This document shows, piece by piece, positions 51,616 through 60,507 of a DNA stretch of 64,000 nucleotides. Source of the stretch: JBGSPQ01 sp964346765 (GTDB lineage: Bacteria > Patescibacteriota > Gracilibacteria > UBA1369); contig CAYFWB010000010.1 of the NCBI GenBank assembly GCA_964346765.1, positions 1-64,000 on the forward strand, read 5' to 3'. The position numbers were made by a program, and so were the translations under genes. The notes below the pieces were generated by a model. The model was given only the letters and a program-made list of their open reading frames with translations. It ran no database searches and was not told the DNA's origin. Each line of letters opens with the position of its first letter. Position 1 is the stretch's first letter.

Positions 51616-54600
51616 CTAGTAGGAGAAGTTGTAATATCGATTATCGCTAGAATAACGCCAGTCGCTGTCCCATGTATTCCAGTAATTATCGTAATAATTG
51701 CGGTTGTATCCGGCGAATAATCCTCTCTTTTCAAATCTGTAGAACAGTTCCGCCACATCCACTCTGCTCATGGGCTGATCGGGATTGAAGTTACCGTTTG
51801 CGTCCACGTCCATCAGATTGTAAGTCTTGGCAAAACATGCGTAGTCCATATACCATCTTGTGTCGTAATTAAGTGGAGTGTCCGCGTATGGTGAGTAATT
51901 ACAATGAGGTACATTGATATCCGTTGCTTCAAGGAATACTCTTAGGAGTTCAACTCTGTTGATTGTGCTTCCGGGGCGGAATGAACCGTCTGGGTAACCT
52001 GTAGCGACACCTTCTCTTTGAGCAGTTCTTAAGTAAGGCATATACCATTCATTGGTTATTACATCCCAGTATCCCAGGTTGCTTCCGTTATTGGACATAA
52101 TGTCATAATCGAGAGCGAGCAGGATTACTTTAGTGGCTTCAGCACGATTGATATCATTGTAAGGTCTGAAAGAACCATCGGGGTATCCTTCAAAGACGCC
52201 TCTATAACTCATCAATTCAATAGCCTTACAGAACGGGCTGTCTTTTGGTACATCCCAGAAACCTCCGCAATAATCGTTGTCTCTAGGGAATCCAATGATC
52301 CTGCCGTCGGTATCGACTTCAACGTATTCGTATTCAACCTGTACGTCCTCGTCTTCTTCGGCACGAATTCTGAACTGGTAAACGTCGTCGTCAACTTCGT
52401 CACCGTCTTCGTCTTCACCGTCCCAACGTACGCATCTTCTGTAATCTTCATCGTATTCAGCTTCATCAAGCAGAGTGTCGATTACTCTGTTACCGTCCAT
52501 GATTTCGACCGTTACTTCAGTATTGTCTCTTTCAACTGTGAAACATAGTTCTGTTGTTTCACGGTCTGAAGGATCAAATACAGGGTTATTGACTTCGATG
52601 TCGCTTAACAGATCGTCGTTGTAACCGCTCGAACCGTCGGTGTCGACTTCAATGTCTCCGTATTCAACGTCGCAGTTGTCCCTGTCGGAGGTATCGCAGG
52701 CTTCTATTCTATATTCATATTCATCATCAACAACAATATCACCATATTTATCTTCACCGTCCCATGTTCGTGAAGTTGAGCCTTCATTAGTGTAAATCTC
52801 GTCCAGAAGTGTTCTTACAACTCTGCTTCCGTCTAAAATTTCAAGGGTTACATAGGCATCTTCATCTATTCTAAAGTAAATTCTTGTATCTTCGTTATCT
52901 TCGGGATCAAACACTTCGGGGTCGGCAAAATGAGAAGTGATGTTCGGTCTGTCGCCGCTTGGTTCTTCATCATAATCTATTCTAACAGTGCCGTGTTCGG
53001 TATCTTCACCGTAGCTATTGTAAGCGTAGATTGTATAATAGTAAGTTCCTTCAGGATAAGGGTCATTGTTTGATTTGCGGCCGTCCCATTCTACGGCATT
53101 CACTCCTGAATTTGCACTGTATGTCAGTTCTTCAATATCGTATGAACCGTTTGAAAGTGTGAATTCGACTGTCGCGCTTGTATTAAGGTCGAATCTGATT
53201 GTTGTTTCGTCATATTCATAGGGATCGAAAGGATCTCTGTCGGCGTAGTCGTCGCTGTCATCACCTTTTCTGTCACCGATTACAGGAGACTGTCCGGCCG
53301 GATCGTCATAATCAACAGTAAGATCGCCCGAAACAGCTGAACTTGTTCCGTAATCGTTGGTGGCTTTTAGATAATATGTGTAGGTGTCTTCATCAACCGG
53401 GTCGTCGTCATTATCGTCTCCGTCCCAACAGAATACGTCATTGTTCCACCCGTCATTGAGATCGGATGAATTTACCGGACCGTATACTGTGTAGCTGCCG
53501 TCTTTAATCTCTAATGTAGCGTAATTGGCGTCTTTATTAAGTTCGATGTCAAAACATGCGTCCTCCTGATCTGGGTCAAAAGTACTGGGGTTGACGTCAT
53601 GATCGGTTACGGAAGGAGCCGTGTTGCCGCTGTTTTCATAATCAACGGTAAGATTGCCGCTGACAGTGGCACCGGTTCCGTAATTATTTTCCGGTATCAT
53701 TGTATAGGAATAGCTCTTTTCATCGGCATCCATTCCATTATTTTTTTCTCCGTTCCAGCAGAGGAAGTCATAATTCCAGCCTTGGTTCATTGAATTTACT
53801 TCTTCGGGACCCCAAACTGTGGTACTTCCGTCTTTTATTTGCACTGTTACCCATCCGTCTTTGTCCAGTCTGGCGTCAAAACATGCATTATCTGTGTCCG
53901 GATCAAAAGGGTCGGGGTTCACATCGTGCTCAAGCACGGCCGGCGGTGTATCTCCACCTCCGTTGTCATAATCAACAGTTACATAGCCGGTGGCCGTTGA
54001 ACCTGCTCCTTCACTGTTAACCGGTTCCAGGATGTATGTATAACTTTTTTCATCAACCAGTACTCCGCTGTTATTTCTACCATTCCAACATTTAACATCG
54101 TAGTTCCAGCCGCTTGAAAGATTTGAAACACTTGTCGGACCCCAAACTGTCTGTGATCCGTCCTTGATTTCAACTGTCATGTATATTGCTGATTTGTCCA
54201 GATTTACATCAAAACACGCTGATTGTGTGTCAGGATCAAAAGGATTCGGGTTTACCGCATGTGAAATAACTGTAGGAGTTGTTGATGACTCAACCTGGAA
54301 AGAACCGATTTCGGTATCCAAAACCGTACCACCGTATGTGGCCGCGGTTGAAATCATGTAATAATAGGTTCCGTCAGCTACAACAGCCCCGTCGTATTTA
54401 CCGTTCCAGGCAATAGTATTTTCCGGGTAGCCGGTTGTAGGATAGTAATCCCAGTCATGAACAGTTCTAAGAAGAGATGCGCCGGAGTAAGGGTGGCCGT
54501 TATAGACTTCAATTTTTATGTAACCGGGCCCCTCATCGAGTCTCCAGTTAAAATTGACTTTCTCTCCTTCGGATGGATCAAATTCATCGGGAGAAGCCTC

Positions 54601-54813
54601 GGACCAGCCTATTTCGGGCGAATTTACCGTAACCATGGATACGGTGTTATCTACATTATATTTTGTGGAATCGTTGACAGACACCTGGTTATGCACCGTG
54701 CTGTCCGGTGTTGCTCCGACCCAAAGGGCCTGAACTGCCGGCGTTAAGACCAGCGCCATGGTAATGATGGTCGCCAATGATGTCTTTAGCCAGGGAAATT
54801 GTACTTTTGACAT
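51616..54813 (-). CDS. S-layer-type protein: seven Ig-like (FlgD-type) repeats and three SLH domains
   Basis: 1065 residues. Signal peptide (residues 1-28, cut near VQALW). Seven Ig-like repeats of 85-100 residues resembling the FlgD Ig-like fold follow, each with an N/D-PFDP start and a WNG/WDG-x4-G/D block, for example PNPFDPDTQSACFDVNL and YDVKCWNGRNNSG. Repeats 2-4 and 7 carry a Cys pair (CFD or CFT, and the Cys before the Trp), predicting a disulfide in each. C-terminal three SLH domains from about residue 860 (GVFEGYPDGSFRPYNDINRA, GVATGYPDGSFRPGSTINRV). Very acidic. A strong promoter, a long leader and a strong terminator suggest an abundant surface-layer protein. Confidence 0.88.
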   Translation of the reverse strand: MSKVQFPWLKTSLATIITMALVLTPAVQALWVGATPDSTVHNQVSVNDSTKYNVDNTVSMVTVNSPEIGWSEASPDEFDPSEGEKVNFNWRLDEGPGYIKIEVYNGHPYSGASLLRTVHDWDYYPTTGYPENTIAWNGKYDGAVVADGTYYYMISTAATYGGTVLDTEIGSFQVESSTTPTVISHAVNPNPFDPDTQSACFDVNLDKSAIYMTVEIKDGSQTVWGPTSVSNLSSGWNYDVKCWNGRNNSGVLVDEKSYTYILEPVNSEGAGSTATGYVTVDYDNGGGDTPPAVLEHDVNPDPFDPDTDNACFDARLDKDGWVTVQIKDGSTTVWGPEEVNSMNQGWNYDFLCWNGEKNNGMDADEKSYSYTMIPENNYGTGATVSGNLTVDYENSGNTAPSVTDHDVNPSTFDPDQEDACFDIELNKDANYATLEIKDGSYTVYGPVNSSDLNDGWNNDVFCWDGDDNDDDPVDEDTYTYYLKATNDYGTSSAVSGDLTVDYDDPAGQSPVIGDRKGDDSDDYADRDPFDPYEYDETTIRFDLNTSATVEFTLSNGSYDIEELTYSANSGVNAVEWDGRKSNNDPYPEGTYYYTIYAYNSYGEDTEHGTVRIDYDEEPSGDRPNITSHFADPEVFDPEDNEDTRIYFRIDEDAYVTLEILDGSRVVRTLLDEIYTNEGSTSRTWDGEDKYGDIVVDDEYEYRIEACDTSDRDNCDVEYGDIEVDTDGSSGYNDDLLSDIEVNNPVFDPSDRETTELCFTVERDNTEVTVEIMDGNRVIDTLLDEAEYDEDYRRCVRWDGEDEDGDEVDDDVYQFRIRAEEDEDVQVEYEYVEVDTDGRIIGFPRDNDYCGGFWDVPKDSPFCKAIELMSYRGVFEGYPDGSFRPYNDINRAEATKVILLALDYDIMSNNGSNLGYWDVITNEWYMPYLRTAQREGVATGYPDGSFRPGSTINRVELLRVFLEATDINVPHCNYSPYADTPLNYDTRWYMDYACFAKTYNLMDVDANGNFNPDQPMSRVDVAELFYRFEKRGLFAGYNRNYYDNYWNTWDSDWRYSSDNRYYNFSY

Positions 54814-54956
54814 ATTTTTAAAATTAAAAATTTAATAGATTGTTAATAATTGTTTATATTGTCGGCCACTTACTTCTATCTGTTTTAATGCGAATCGATT
54901 AGGTTTATTACGCTTATTTCGTTGTTTTTGTGTATCGCATTTGTATAAAGGTGTGG

Positions 54957-54985
54957 ATTTTACGTCTATCACCTTGCGTTGTCAA
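54957..54985 (-). promoter_or_regulatory. Strong promoter of the S-layer protein gene
   Basis: Minus strand: TTGACA (54980-54985), 17-base spacer, TAAAAT (54957-54962). The start would be near 54950, giving a leader of about 137 bases, as is common for stable S-layer mRNAs. Confidence 0.7.
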
Positions 54986-55029
54986 GTACTTTTTGGACTT
55001 TTTTAATTTTTATTGCAAAATAATATAAG

Positions 55030-55058
55030 TTGACAGTCTGGAGCTATTACAATATATT
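55030..55058 (+). promoter_or_regulatory. Promoter of rpsT
   Basis: Perfect TTGACA (55030-55035), 17-base spacer, TATATT (55053-55058), 31 bases before the ATG at 55090. Confidence 0.75.
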
Positions 55059-55089
55059 GTCGTGGCAACTATTACAGAATCATTAAATT

Positions 55090-55362
55090 ATGCCAATCAC
55101 AAAGTCAGCCAATAAAGCGATGCGACAGACGCAAACGCGTACAGAACGCAATAAATCAACTAAAACCATGGTAAAAACTTTTGAAAAGAAGGTTATGGTT
55201 TTGAGTAAATCCCATCCCGAAGAAGCCAAAAAATTATTGCCAAAAGCTTATAAAGTGATGGATACAGCATGCAAAAAGAATATTTTGCATAAAAACACAG
55301 TTGCCAGAAAGAAATCCAAAATGGCAAAAGCGATCAGCCAGGTGGGAAGTAAAAATGCGTAG
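55090..55362 (+). CDS. rpsT: Ribosomal protein S20
   Basis: 90 residues, strongly basic, helical. Start MPITKSANKAMRQTQTRTER, conserved block LPKAYKVMDTACKKNILHKN and VARKKSKMAKAI. A normal-length S20, which binds the 16S rRNA 5' domain. Monocistronic, followed 143 bases later by a tRNA gene. Confidence 0.95.
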   Translation: MPITKSANKAMRQTQTRTERNKSTKTMVKTFEKKVMVLSKSHPEEAKKLLPKAYKVMDTACKKNILHKNTVARKKSKMAKAISQVGSKNA

Positions 55363-55505
55363 TTTTAACAAGGAGTATAGTTGAAAACGGGTGAAAACGG
55401 GCTTCAGAAAATTTTTATTGTTTAAAAAGCACTTGTAACGTAATATGGTGCAGGCTTTTTTTGTAGCGCCGGCCGGCCACGCAAAGGCGGCACATTTGAC
55501 AACAA

Positions 55506-55581
55506 GGGCCTGTAGCTCAGTGGTTAGAGCAGTCGGCTCATAACCGATTGGTCGAAGGTTCAAGTCCTTCCAGGCCCACCA
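55506..55581 (+). tRNA. tRNA with CAU anticodon, probably tRNA-Ile2 (lysidine type)
   Basis: 76 bases with encoded CCA. Acceptor GGGCCTG/CAGGCCC, D arm GCTC/GAGC, anticodon stem GTCGG/CCGAT with loop CTCATAA (anticodon CAT), T arm GAAGG TTCAAGT CCTTC. C4-G69 and C5-G68 pairs, and the overall likeness to E. coli tRNA-Ile2, point to the lysidine-modified AUA reader rather than elongator Met. The sequence alone is not decisive. Confidence 0.85.
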
Positions 55582-55694
55582 TTTTTTGCAATTTGGAGCC
55601 AGAAAAAAAATTTTATTGAGAGGTTGTTTTAAGCTTTTTTCAGGATTTTTGTTTCAATCTCAATCTTTGCTTGCGTAGTTGACTGCTGGGCAAC

Positions 55695-55722
55695 TTGACT
55701 TTTTATGAAAAGTTAATATACC
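55695..55722 (+). promoter_or_regulatory. Promoter of the peptidoglycan-binding gene at 55755
   Basis: TTGACT (55695-55700), 16-base spacer, TATACC (55717-55722), 32 bases before the ATG. The -35 hexamer coincides with an in-frame TTG that would otherwise extend the gene by 20 codons. This favours the ATG. Confidence 0.5.
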
Positions 55723-55754
55723 TTTTAGTCTTTACTACAACTATTCATAGCAGT

Positions 55755-57026
55755 ATGAAGTCAAATGAACATTGTAATAATAGTCTTGTATGTCAAAGTC
55801 TAAAACCGGACTACGAAGGTGATTTTTTTGAATTAGATCGAAAAAGAATCCTTATTGAAGCATGTTTAATAAATTCGGGATATTCTGACTTAGTCCCCCT
55901 TTTGTATGGACTTATTAAAATGTATCCCCGTTCAGAGATCTATAGTTTTTTAGATAGATTCAACGATACAGATCATGAACAATGTATTCAGGTATTTATG
56001 AATTTAGAAGGAGATTATAAAGACTATGCGAAACCCTTTTTAGATCGAAGACCCAATTTAGATTGTAAATCTAAAAGTCTAATTAGCAGAAGGGCAGCTA
56101 TAATTGGTGGTTCAATTAGCTTTGTAGTGGGTGTAGTAGCTATTAGTATTGATCAAAAAATGTCTACTTTGCAAAAAATCAAAGAAATATCAGAAAAACT
56201 TGAGCAAATTGGTGAAGAATTCAAAGGAAAAGGCTTACTTGAAATTGCCATGGACCACACAAAGTATGTAGGTTTATTAAATGAAGCCACTAATCTTATT
56301 AATGAACTAATTAAAGCTTTAGATCAGCTTAAAAATGATTTAAACACTTGTATAAACCCGAAGGATTTAAGGGCGCCCATAGCACAAGCACTCATCATTA
56401 TTGAAAGATTTGAAAATGGAGATTTAAAGTATATAAAAAAGGCGGCGGAAGAGTATATTGAAGTCAATAAAGAAGTTGCAAAGAGGGTATCTCCTGCCGT
56501 AAATTTTATTGATGACATAATCGGTCCCGGGAACATAAGTAAAGCTATTGACTTAGTTGACGACATTATTAGCAGAACTCCTACTCTTGATAAATACCGG
56601 GAGTATGCTAAAGAAATTGGTGAAATTGTTGACAGTCTTGCTAAATTTTTGGAGGCGGTTAATAGAATACAACCGGCATTAACCGCTTTGGTTGAGGCAT
56701 TAAGAAAAGCCGGATGTAAAGAAGAGGTTGATGGTTTAACAAATGATCCTATCCTAAATATGTTTATTACTGTATTTAAGAATGGAAATAACATTGAGGT
56801 TGATAGTGAAAGTGAGATTGTTCAAATGAAACGATTAGCGCGTCAACTTCAACGTGGATCCAGAGGCCCAAAAGTTAAAAAATTACAAGAGCTATTAATT
56901 GAATATGGCTACTTGGAAGAAACTTTTTACAGTAAAAAATACGAAATGTATAAATCCTCTGCCGACGGTATCTATGGCGGCTCAACGGCACGTGCTGTAC
57001 AGAAGATGTTAAATGATAATAAGTAG
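55755..57026 (+). CDS. Membrane-anchored protein with C-terminal peptidoglycan-binding repeat
   Basis: 423 residues from ATG 55755. A Cys-containing N-terminal domain of about 105 residues precedes an internal arginine-pair plus membrane segment (SRRAAIIGGSISFVVGVVAI, residues 111-130). A long helical stalk follows (about 135-360, many coiled-coil heptads), then a peptidoglycan_binding_1 repeat at the end (RGSRGPKVKKLQELLIEYGY, DGIYGGSTARAVQKML). It has the same plan as the genes at 12359 and 57065, and faces the latter convergently. The membrane position suggests the N-terminal domain is cytoplasmic and the rest outside. Confidence 0.65.
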   Translation: MKSNEHCNNSLVCQSLKPDYEGDFFELDRKRILIEACLINSGYSDLVPLLYGLIKMYPRSEIYSFLDRFNDTDHEQCIQVFMNLEGDYKDYAKPFLDRRPNLDCKSKSLISRRAAIIGGSISFVVGVVAISIDQKMSTLQKIKEISEKLEQIGEEFKGKGLLEIAMDHTKYVGLLNEATNLINELIKALDQLKNDLNTCINPKDLRAPIAQALIIIERFENGDLKYIKKAAEEYIEVNKEVAKRVSPAVNFIDDIIGPGNISKAIDLVDDIISRTPTLDKYREYAKEIGEIVDSLAKFLEAVNRIQPALTALVEALRKAGCKEEVDGLTNDPILNMFITVFKNGNNIEVDSESEIVQMKRLARQLQRGSRGPKVKKLQELLIEYGYLEETFYSKKYEMYKSSADGIYGGSTARAVQKMLNDNK

Positions 57027-57064
57027 ATTCTAGATAGAGGTAGACTTTTGAAGGCCCAACCATC

Positions 57065-58288
57065 TTAATCTTTATCATCAGAATATTTGTCCCAGTCGCT
57101 TGTGCATTTTACAGATGCCAGGTAGGTCGTCCAGCCGTACGAACCATCTACCTGTTTAAGTGACATATAGCCCGCAAGTCCCAGCAGGTCCTGTAAATCC
57201 CTAACATCCTGTCCTTTTTCAATTACCGGCTTATCATTGTTTTCTTTAACATGTTCTCTGTATTTTTTCCTGTACTCGGGGGCGCTATTCAGAATTTTTG
57301 TAATTTTTATCAGTGCTTTTTTGGTTTTCTCATCATATTTACCGTTCACGGGATCGTCTTGGTCGAGCGGTACAATATACCCGTATTCCACCATGAATTT
57401 CTGGATTTCTTTTACTTCATCATCTTCAAAGAAACCACCTTCCTCATGTATTCTTATTAAAATCTTTTGAATTTTGTCAAAGTCGTCATAAAAATCTTTT
57501 CTTGGATTTTCCTTGGAAAAAAATTTGATCCAATTATTATTACTCACTTCTATGTCGGGATCTCCCAGTTTTTCCAGTTCATCCTGCAATTTTGACAGTG
57601 ATGAGCTTACATTCTGCGCCTCGAGGGCAAAACCGGCAAGTGATGCAATGGGTATTTCAACTCCATAAACCGTTATATTTCCGTTTACGGTTTTTTTGGC
57701 TTCAGCTGCCTTTTCATTTATAAATCGGGTCGCAAAACCTCCGAGCGACTCCCCAACCACGCTTTGGGCTTTTCTGCTTATCATATCTATTATTTCAGTC
57801 GCCTTCTCGGTCGCCCCGCGGTAAATCCCCAAAGCTGTGAATACCGTCCTGAAGTTCTCATTATTAAAACGGGCAAGCGCTGCCTGTATCTTTTTTTGCT
57901 GTCGGTATACGAAACCGCTGTTGACCCTTATGCCATCGCGGTTTATTTTTTGCACCTCCTCCGTCACTTTCTTAATTTCCTTGTTTATCGCTCCCAGTTG
58001 CGCTGTATAAGCTTCGGGGGACTGCAGTACCGAAGCCGTATCGGCGTTGAATTCCTGTTGCATCTTTTCCAGATCTTCCTGTCTTGATGATATGTTTTCA
58101 TACTCATCCAGGAAACGTAGAGCTTTTCCAATATCGGTATCGGTTTGCTTCAGTCCTTCCTTGGCTCCGTGAAAACCCGCAATACCCGCGGCGGTTATAC
58201 CAGCGAGTTTTAGAATATTCCGCCTGTTCGGTCTTTTTTCTTCGACTATGACAAACCTATCGTTGCACGAATATTCTTCATTATACAT
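57065..58288 (-). CDS. Exported peptidoglycan-binding protein with Tat-like signal
   Basis: 407 residues. An N-terminal twin-Arg segment (NRRNILKLAGITAAGIAGFH, residues 21-40) resembles a Tat signal or N-in anchor. A long helical stalk (about 45-260) with the short beta segment NITVYGVEIPIASLAGFALE follows. Two peptidoglycan_binding_1-type repeats end the protein: EVKEIQKFMVEYGYIVPLDQ with DPVNGKYDEKTKKALI, and DVRDLQDLLGLAGYMSLKQV with DGSYGWTTY. It is probably anchored at the membrane and reaches into the wall. No catalytic motif seen. Confidence 0.7.
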   Translation of the reverse strand: MYNEEYSCNDRFVIVEEKRPNRRNILKLAGITAAGIAGFHGAKEGLKQTDTDIGKALRFLDEYENISSRQEDLEKMQQEFNADTASVLQSPEAYTAQLGAINKEIKKVTEEVQKINRDGIRVNSGFVYRQQKKIQAALARFNNENFRTVFTALGIYRGATEKATEIIDMISRKAQSVVGESLGGFATRFINEKAAEAKKTVNGNITVYGVEIPIASLAGFALEAQNVSSSLSKLQDELEKLGDPDIEVSNNNWIKFFSKENPRKDFYDDFDKIQKILIRIHEEGGFFEDDEVKEIQKFMVEYGYIVPLDQDDPVNGKYDEKTKKALIKITKILNSAPEYRKKYREHVKENNDKPVIEKGQDVRDLQDLLGLAGYMSLKQVDGSYGWTTYLASVKCTSDWDKYSDDKD

Positions 58289-58303
58289 TTTTATAAGTAT
58301 TAC

Positions 58304-58332
58304 TAAATAAGATAAAATAATAATAATTGCAA
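58304..58332 (-). promoter_or_regulatory. Promoter of the peptidoglycan-binding gene at 57065-58288
   Basis: Minus strand: TTGCAA (58327-58332), 17-base spacer, TATTTA (58304-58309), 15 bases before the ATG, so the leader would be very short. Confidence 0.45.
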
Positions 58333-58337
58333 CTTAT

Positions 58338-59561
58338 TTATTTCTCTTTTCTTAGAATTGCTCCCACCGGAACGTTTTTGTGCAGATCAATTAGCGCAGG
58401 GTCTTTTTGGCCGGGGTGCACCACTTTTTGCGAATGACCAAAAGGGTCTATAAATTCTTCCAAAGTGACCTCAAAAAGATCGTCGGGGGTCATTACTTCC
58501 ACTTTCGCGGGGGCGTCCAGACGGCCTTTTACTTCCATTTTGGCGTAGTGCCGGCCGTTTTGTTCTACTGTTTCACGGATGATTCCCACAAATTCATGGG
58601 TCTGGGAGGTAATTCGCTTTTCGTACTGCTGGGCTTTTTCTTGAGGGTTATCTATCAAAAAACCGGGTATGAATCCCCTGTTGGAGGTTTTGGCCAGCTC
58701 GTCAAAAAGTGACTCGTCAAAGGGACGGCCGGCTTCCATGTCTTCTATCGCCCGTCTGTACGTCTTGGCCACGGTGGCCACGTAGTAGGGCGTTTTGTTA
58801 CGACCCTCCACTTTAAAACTGCAAACTCCCGCCTCTTTTAAATCTTTTAAATATTCTATCAAACAAAGGTCTTTGGAACTCATGATGTAGGCGCCGTGTT
58901 CGTCCTCTTCTATGGGCATAAACTGCCCGGGGCGCTCCTCTTCTTCCAGCGCGTACACTTTGTATTTCCAGCGACAACTGTGGGCGCAGGTGCCCTGATT
59001 GGCGTCGCGGTAGGTCATGTAGTTGGATAGCAGGCAACGTCCGGAATAAGCCATGCAAATGGATCCGTGCACAAAGAATTCCAGTTCCAGTGTCGGATTT
59101 TTTTCGTGGATTTCTTTGACTTCTTTTAAGGAAATTTCGCGCGAAAGGATGATTCGCTCTATCCCCTGCTTGTGCCAAAACTGCGCCGATGCCCAGTTGA
59201 CGTTGTTCTGCTGGACCGATAAATGAACGGGGATTTCGGGGCAAATTTCCTTGCTTAGCATGATTACGCCCGGATCGGCCATGATAAAGGCGTCCGGCTT
59301 AAGGTCGGCCAGGGGGCGGAGGGCGTTTTTTAGGACGGGGATTTTATAATTGCGCGGGTAGATGTTTAGCGTGAGGTAGATTTTTTTGTTGAGGGATTTG
59401 GCGTAGTCCACCGCCTCTTTCACCGACTCAATGGAGAACATGTTTTCGCGCGCGCGCAGGGAAAAAACCGGCACGCCGGCATACACGGCGTCGGCACCGT
59501 ACTGAAAAGCGATTTTAAGTTTTTCCATGTCCCCCGCGGGGAGTAAAAGTTCCGGTTTCAT
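58338..59561 (-). CDS. trhP: U32-family protein, TrhP/YegQ-like tRNA hydroxylation protein
   Basis: 407 residues. N-terminal TIM-barrel start ELLLPAGDMEKLKIAFQYGA with DAVYAG. The U32 family signature is ELEFFVHGSICMAYSGRCLL followed by SNYMTYRDANQGTCAHSCRW with its four Cys. After about residue 310 a beta-barrel domain follows. The arrangement equals E. coli YegQ/TrhP, which helps hydroxylate U34 of tRNAs (ho5U), rather than collagenase activity as once annotated. E. coli TrhP has about 450 residues, so this one is slightly shorter. The assignment to TrhP rather than another U32 paralogue is by similarity of motifs. Confidence 0.8.
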   Translation of the reverse strand: MKPELLLPAGDMEKLKIAFQYGADAVYAGVPVFSLRARENMFSIESVKEAVDYAKSLNKKIYLTLNIYPRNYKIPVLKNALRPLADLKPDAFIMADPGVIMLSKEICPEIPVHLSVQQNNVNWASAQFWHKQGIERIILSREISLKEVKEIHEKNPTLELEFFVHGSICMAYSGRCLLSNYMTYRDANQGTCAHSCRWKYKVYALEEEERPGQFMPIEEDEHGAYIMSSKDLCLIEYLKDLKEAGVCSFKVEGRNKTPYYVATVAKTYRRAIEDMEAGRPFDESLFDELAKTSNRGFIPGFLIDNPQEKAQQYEKRITSQTHEFVGIIRETVEQNGRHYAKMEVKGRLDAPAKVEVMTPDDLFEVTLEEFIDPFGHSQKVVHPGQKDPALIDLHKNVPVGAILRKEK

Positions 59562-59672
59562 ATAAATTCAATATCCGACTACTAAAGATCGGGTTTTGTT
59601 ATACCAGACTATTGGCAATTTGGAAAAACAAAAGGCAAAGATGAGTGCCAAGGAAACAATAAAGATTAAAGC

Positions 59673-60446
59673 CTAAACCTTTTTGACCCTTAGCGCGGCG
59701 CAGAACGAACCATTAACATCGCGAGAGTCCGCACGGTTCTTGCCGACACCAGTGTAGTCGCCATCGAACGCAGAGCCGGTTTTTCTGGTATAAGCATCTG
59801 TTTTCATCCATGCCCAGCCCTTCATATTATTTTCCACCGCTTCTCGTAATTGTTCATAATATTTCGGATCCGCCAAATAATCGCGGGCTACATCTTCTTG
59901 AACGCCCATGATTTTGGCAATGATATCAACCGCGTTGCCGGTCGGTTTAAAACCCAAACCTTCGGCTTGTTTCTGTCCTTCCGCGTCAAAACAGATATTT
60001 CTGTGATCTTCCGATACGTTTTCATAATCTCTCCAGGCGGAAGCAAAAATGAATTCGCCGTTTTCTTCGCCAAAAACGTTCATTTGATGACCTTTTTCGT
60101 CAAACGCCCGGAGCTTGTTGATGGTGTCGGGATATTTTTTAAGTGCTTTTTCCACATCCACCCACTTTATGCCTTCATGCAGTTTTGGCAGGGCGTCAAA
60201 GTTGGTTTTTAGCAGTGCAATTTCCGCCAGTTGCTCTTTGGTGAGGCGCGGAAAGTCTTCGCGCAATTCCAAAACCAACGTTTTGATTTCGTAAAAGAGT
60301 TCGCGGCAACGGGTGAATGAGGTTTCGCGGATGTGCGGGTTTTCTTCGGCGAATTTTAGCGCGTCTGCGTAGGCCTGCCGGAACTCCGCGTGTTTTTCGC
60401 GCAGGTGCTTAAGTTGCTCGTTCCATTTTTTGCACTTTGGGTTCAC
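59673..60446 (-). CDS. CKKW-family protein, tandem copy 1
   Basis: 257 residues from a GTG at 60446, the same length as the neighbouring copy. The frame continues upstream, but the context CGGTGAAAAAGTG matches that of the other copies. The N-terminal helical domain CKKWNEQLKHLREKHAEFRQ continues with NPHIRETSFTRCRELFYEIK. The C-terminal half from FDAEGQKQAEGLGFKPTGNA to AWMKTDAYTR and RDVNGSFCAALRVKKV is identical to copy 2. It resembles the DUF4256 ending (W-x-KTxA ... GxRx-LRV). No function known. It lies 61 bases downstream of copy 2, probably by recent duplication or gene conversion. Confidence 0.7.
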   Translation of the reverse strand: MNPKCKKWNEQLKHLREKHAEFRQAYADALKFAEENPHIRETSFTRCRELFYEIKTLVLELREDFPRLTKEQLAEIALLKTNFDALPKLHEGIKWVDVEKALKKYPDTINKLRAFDEKGHQMNVFGEENGEFIFASAWRDYENVSEDHRNICFDAEGQKQAEGLGFKPTGNAVDIIAKIMGVQEDVARDYLADPKYYEQLREAVENNMKGWAWMKTDAYTRKTGSAFDGDYTGVGKNRADSRDVNGSFCAALRVKKV

Positions 60447-60507
60447 TTTTTCACCGATTAGTATTGAGAAGAAAAAAAAAGAATAAAGAAAAATCAAAGA
60501 TTAAAGC

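Noticed and set aside
55695..55754. TTG start extending the 55755 gene by 20 codons
   Set aside because: The TTG is part of the likely -35 hexamer, and a proper ATG lies downstream of the -10.
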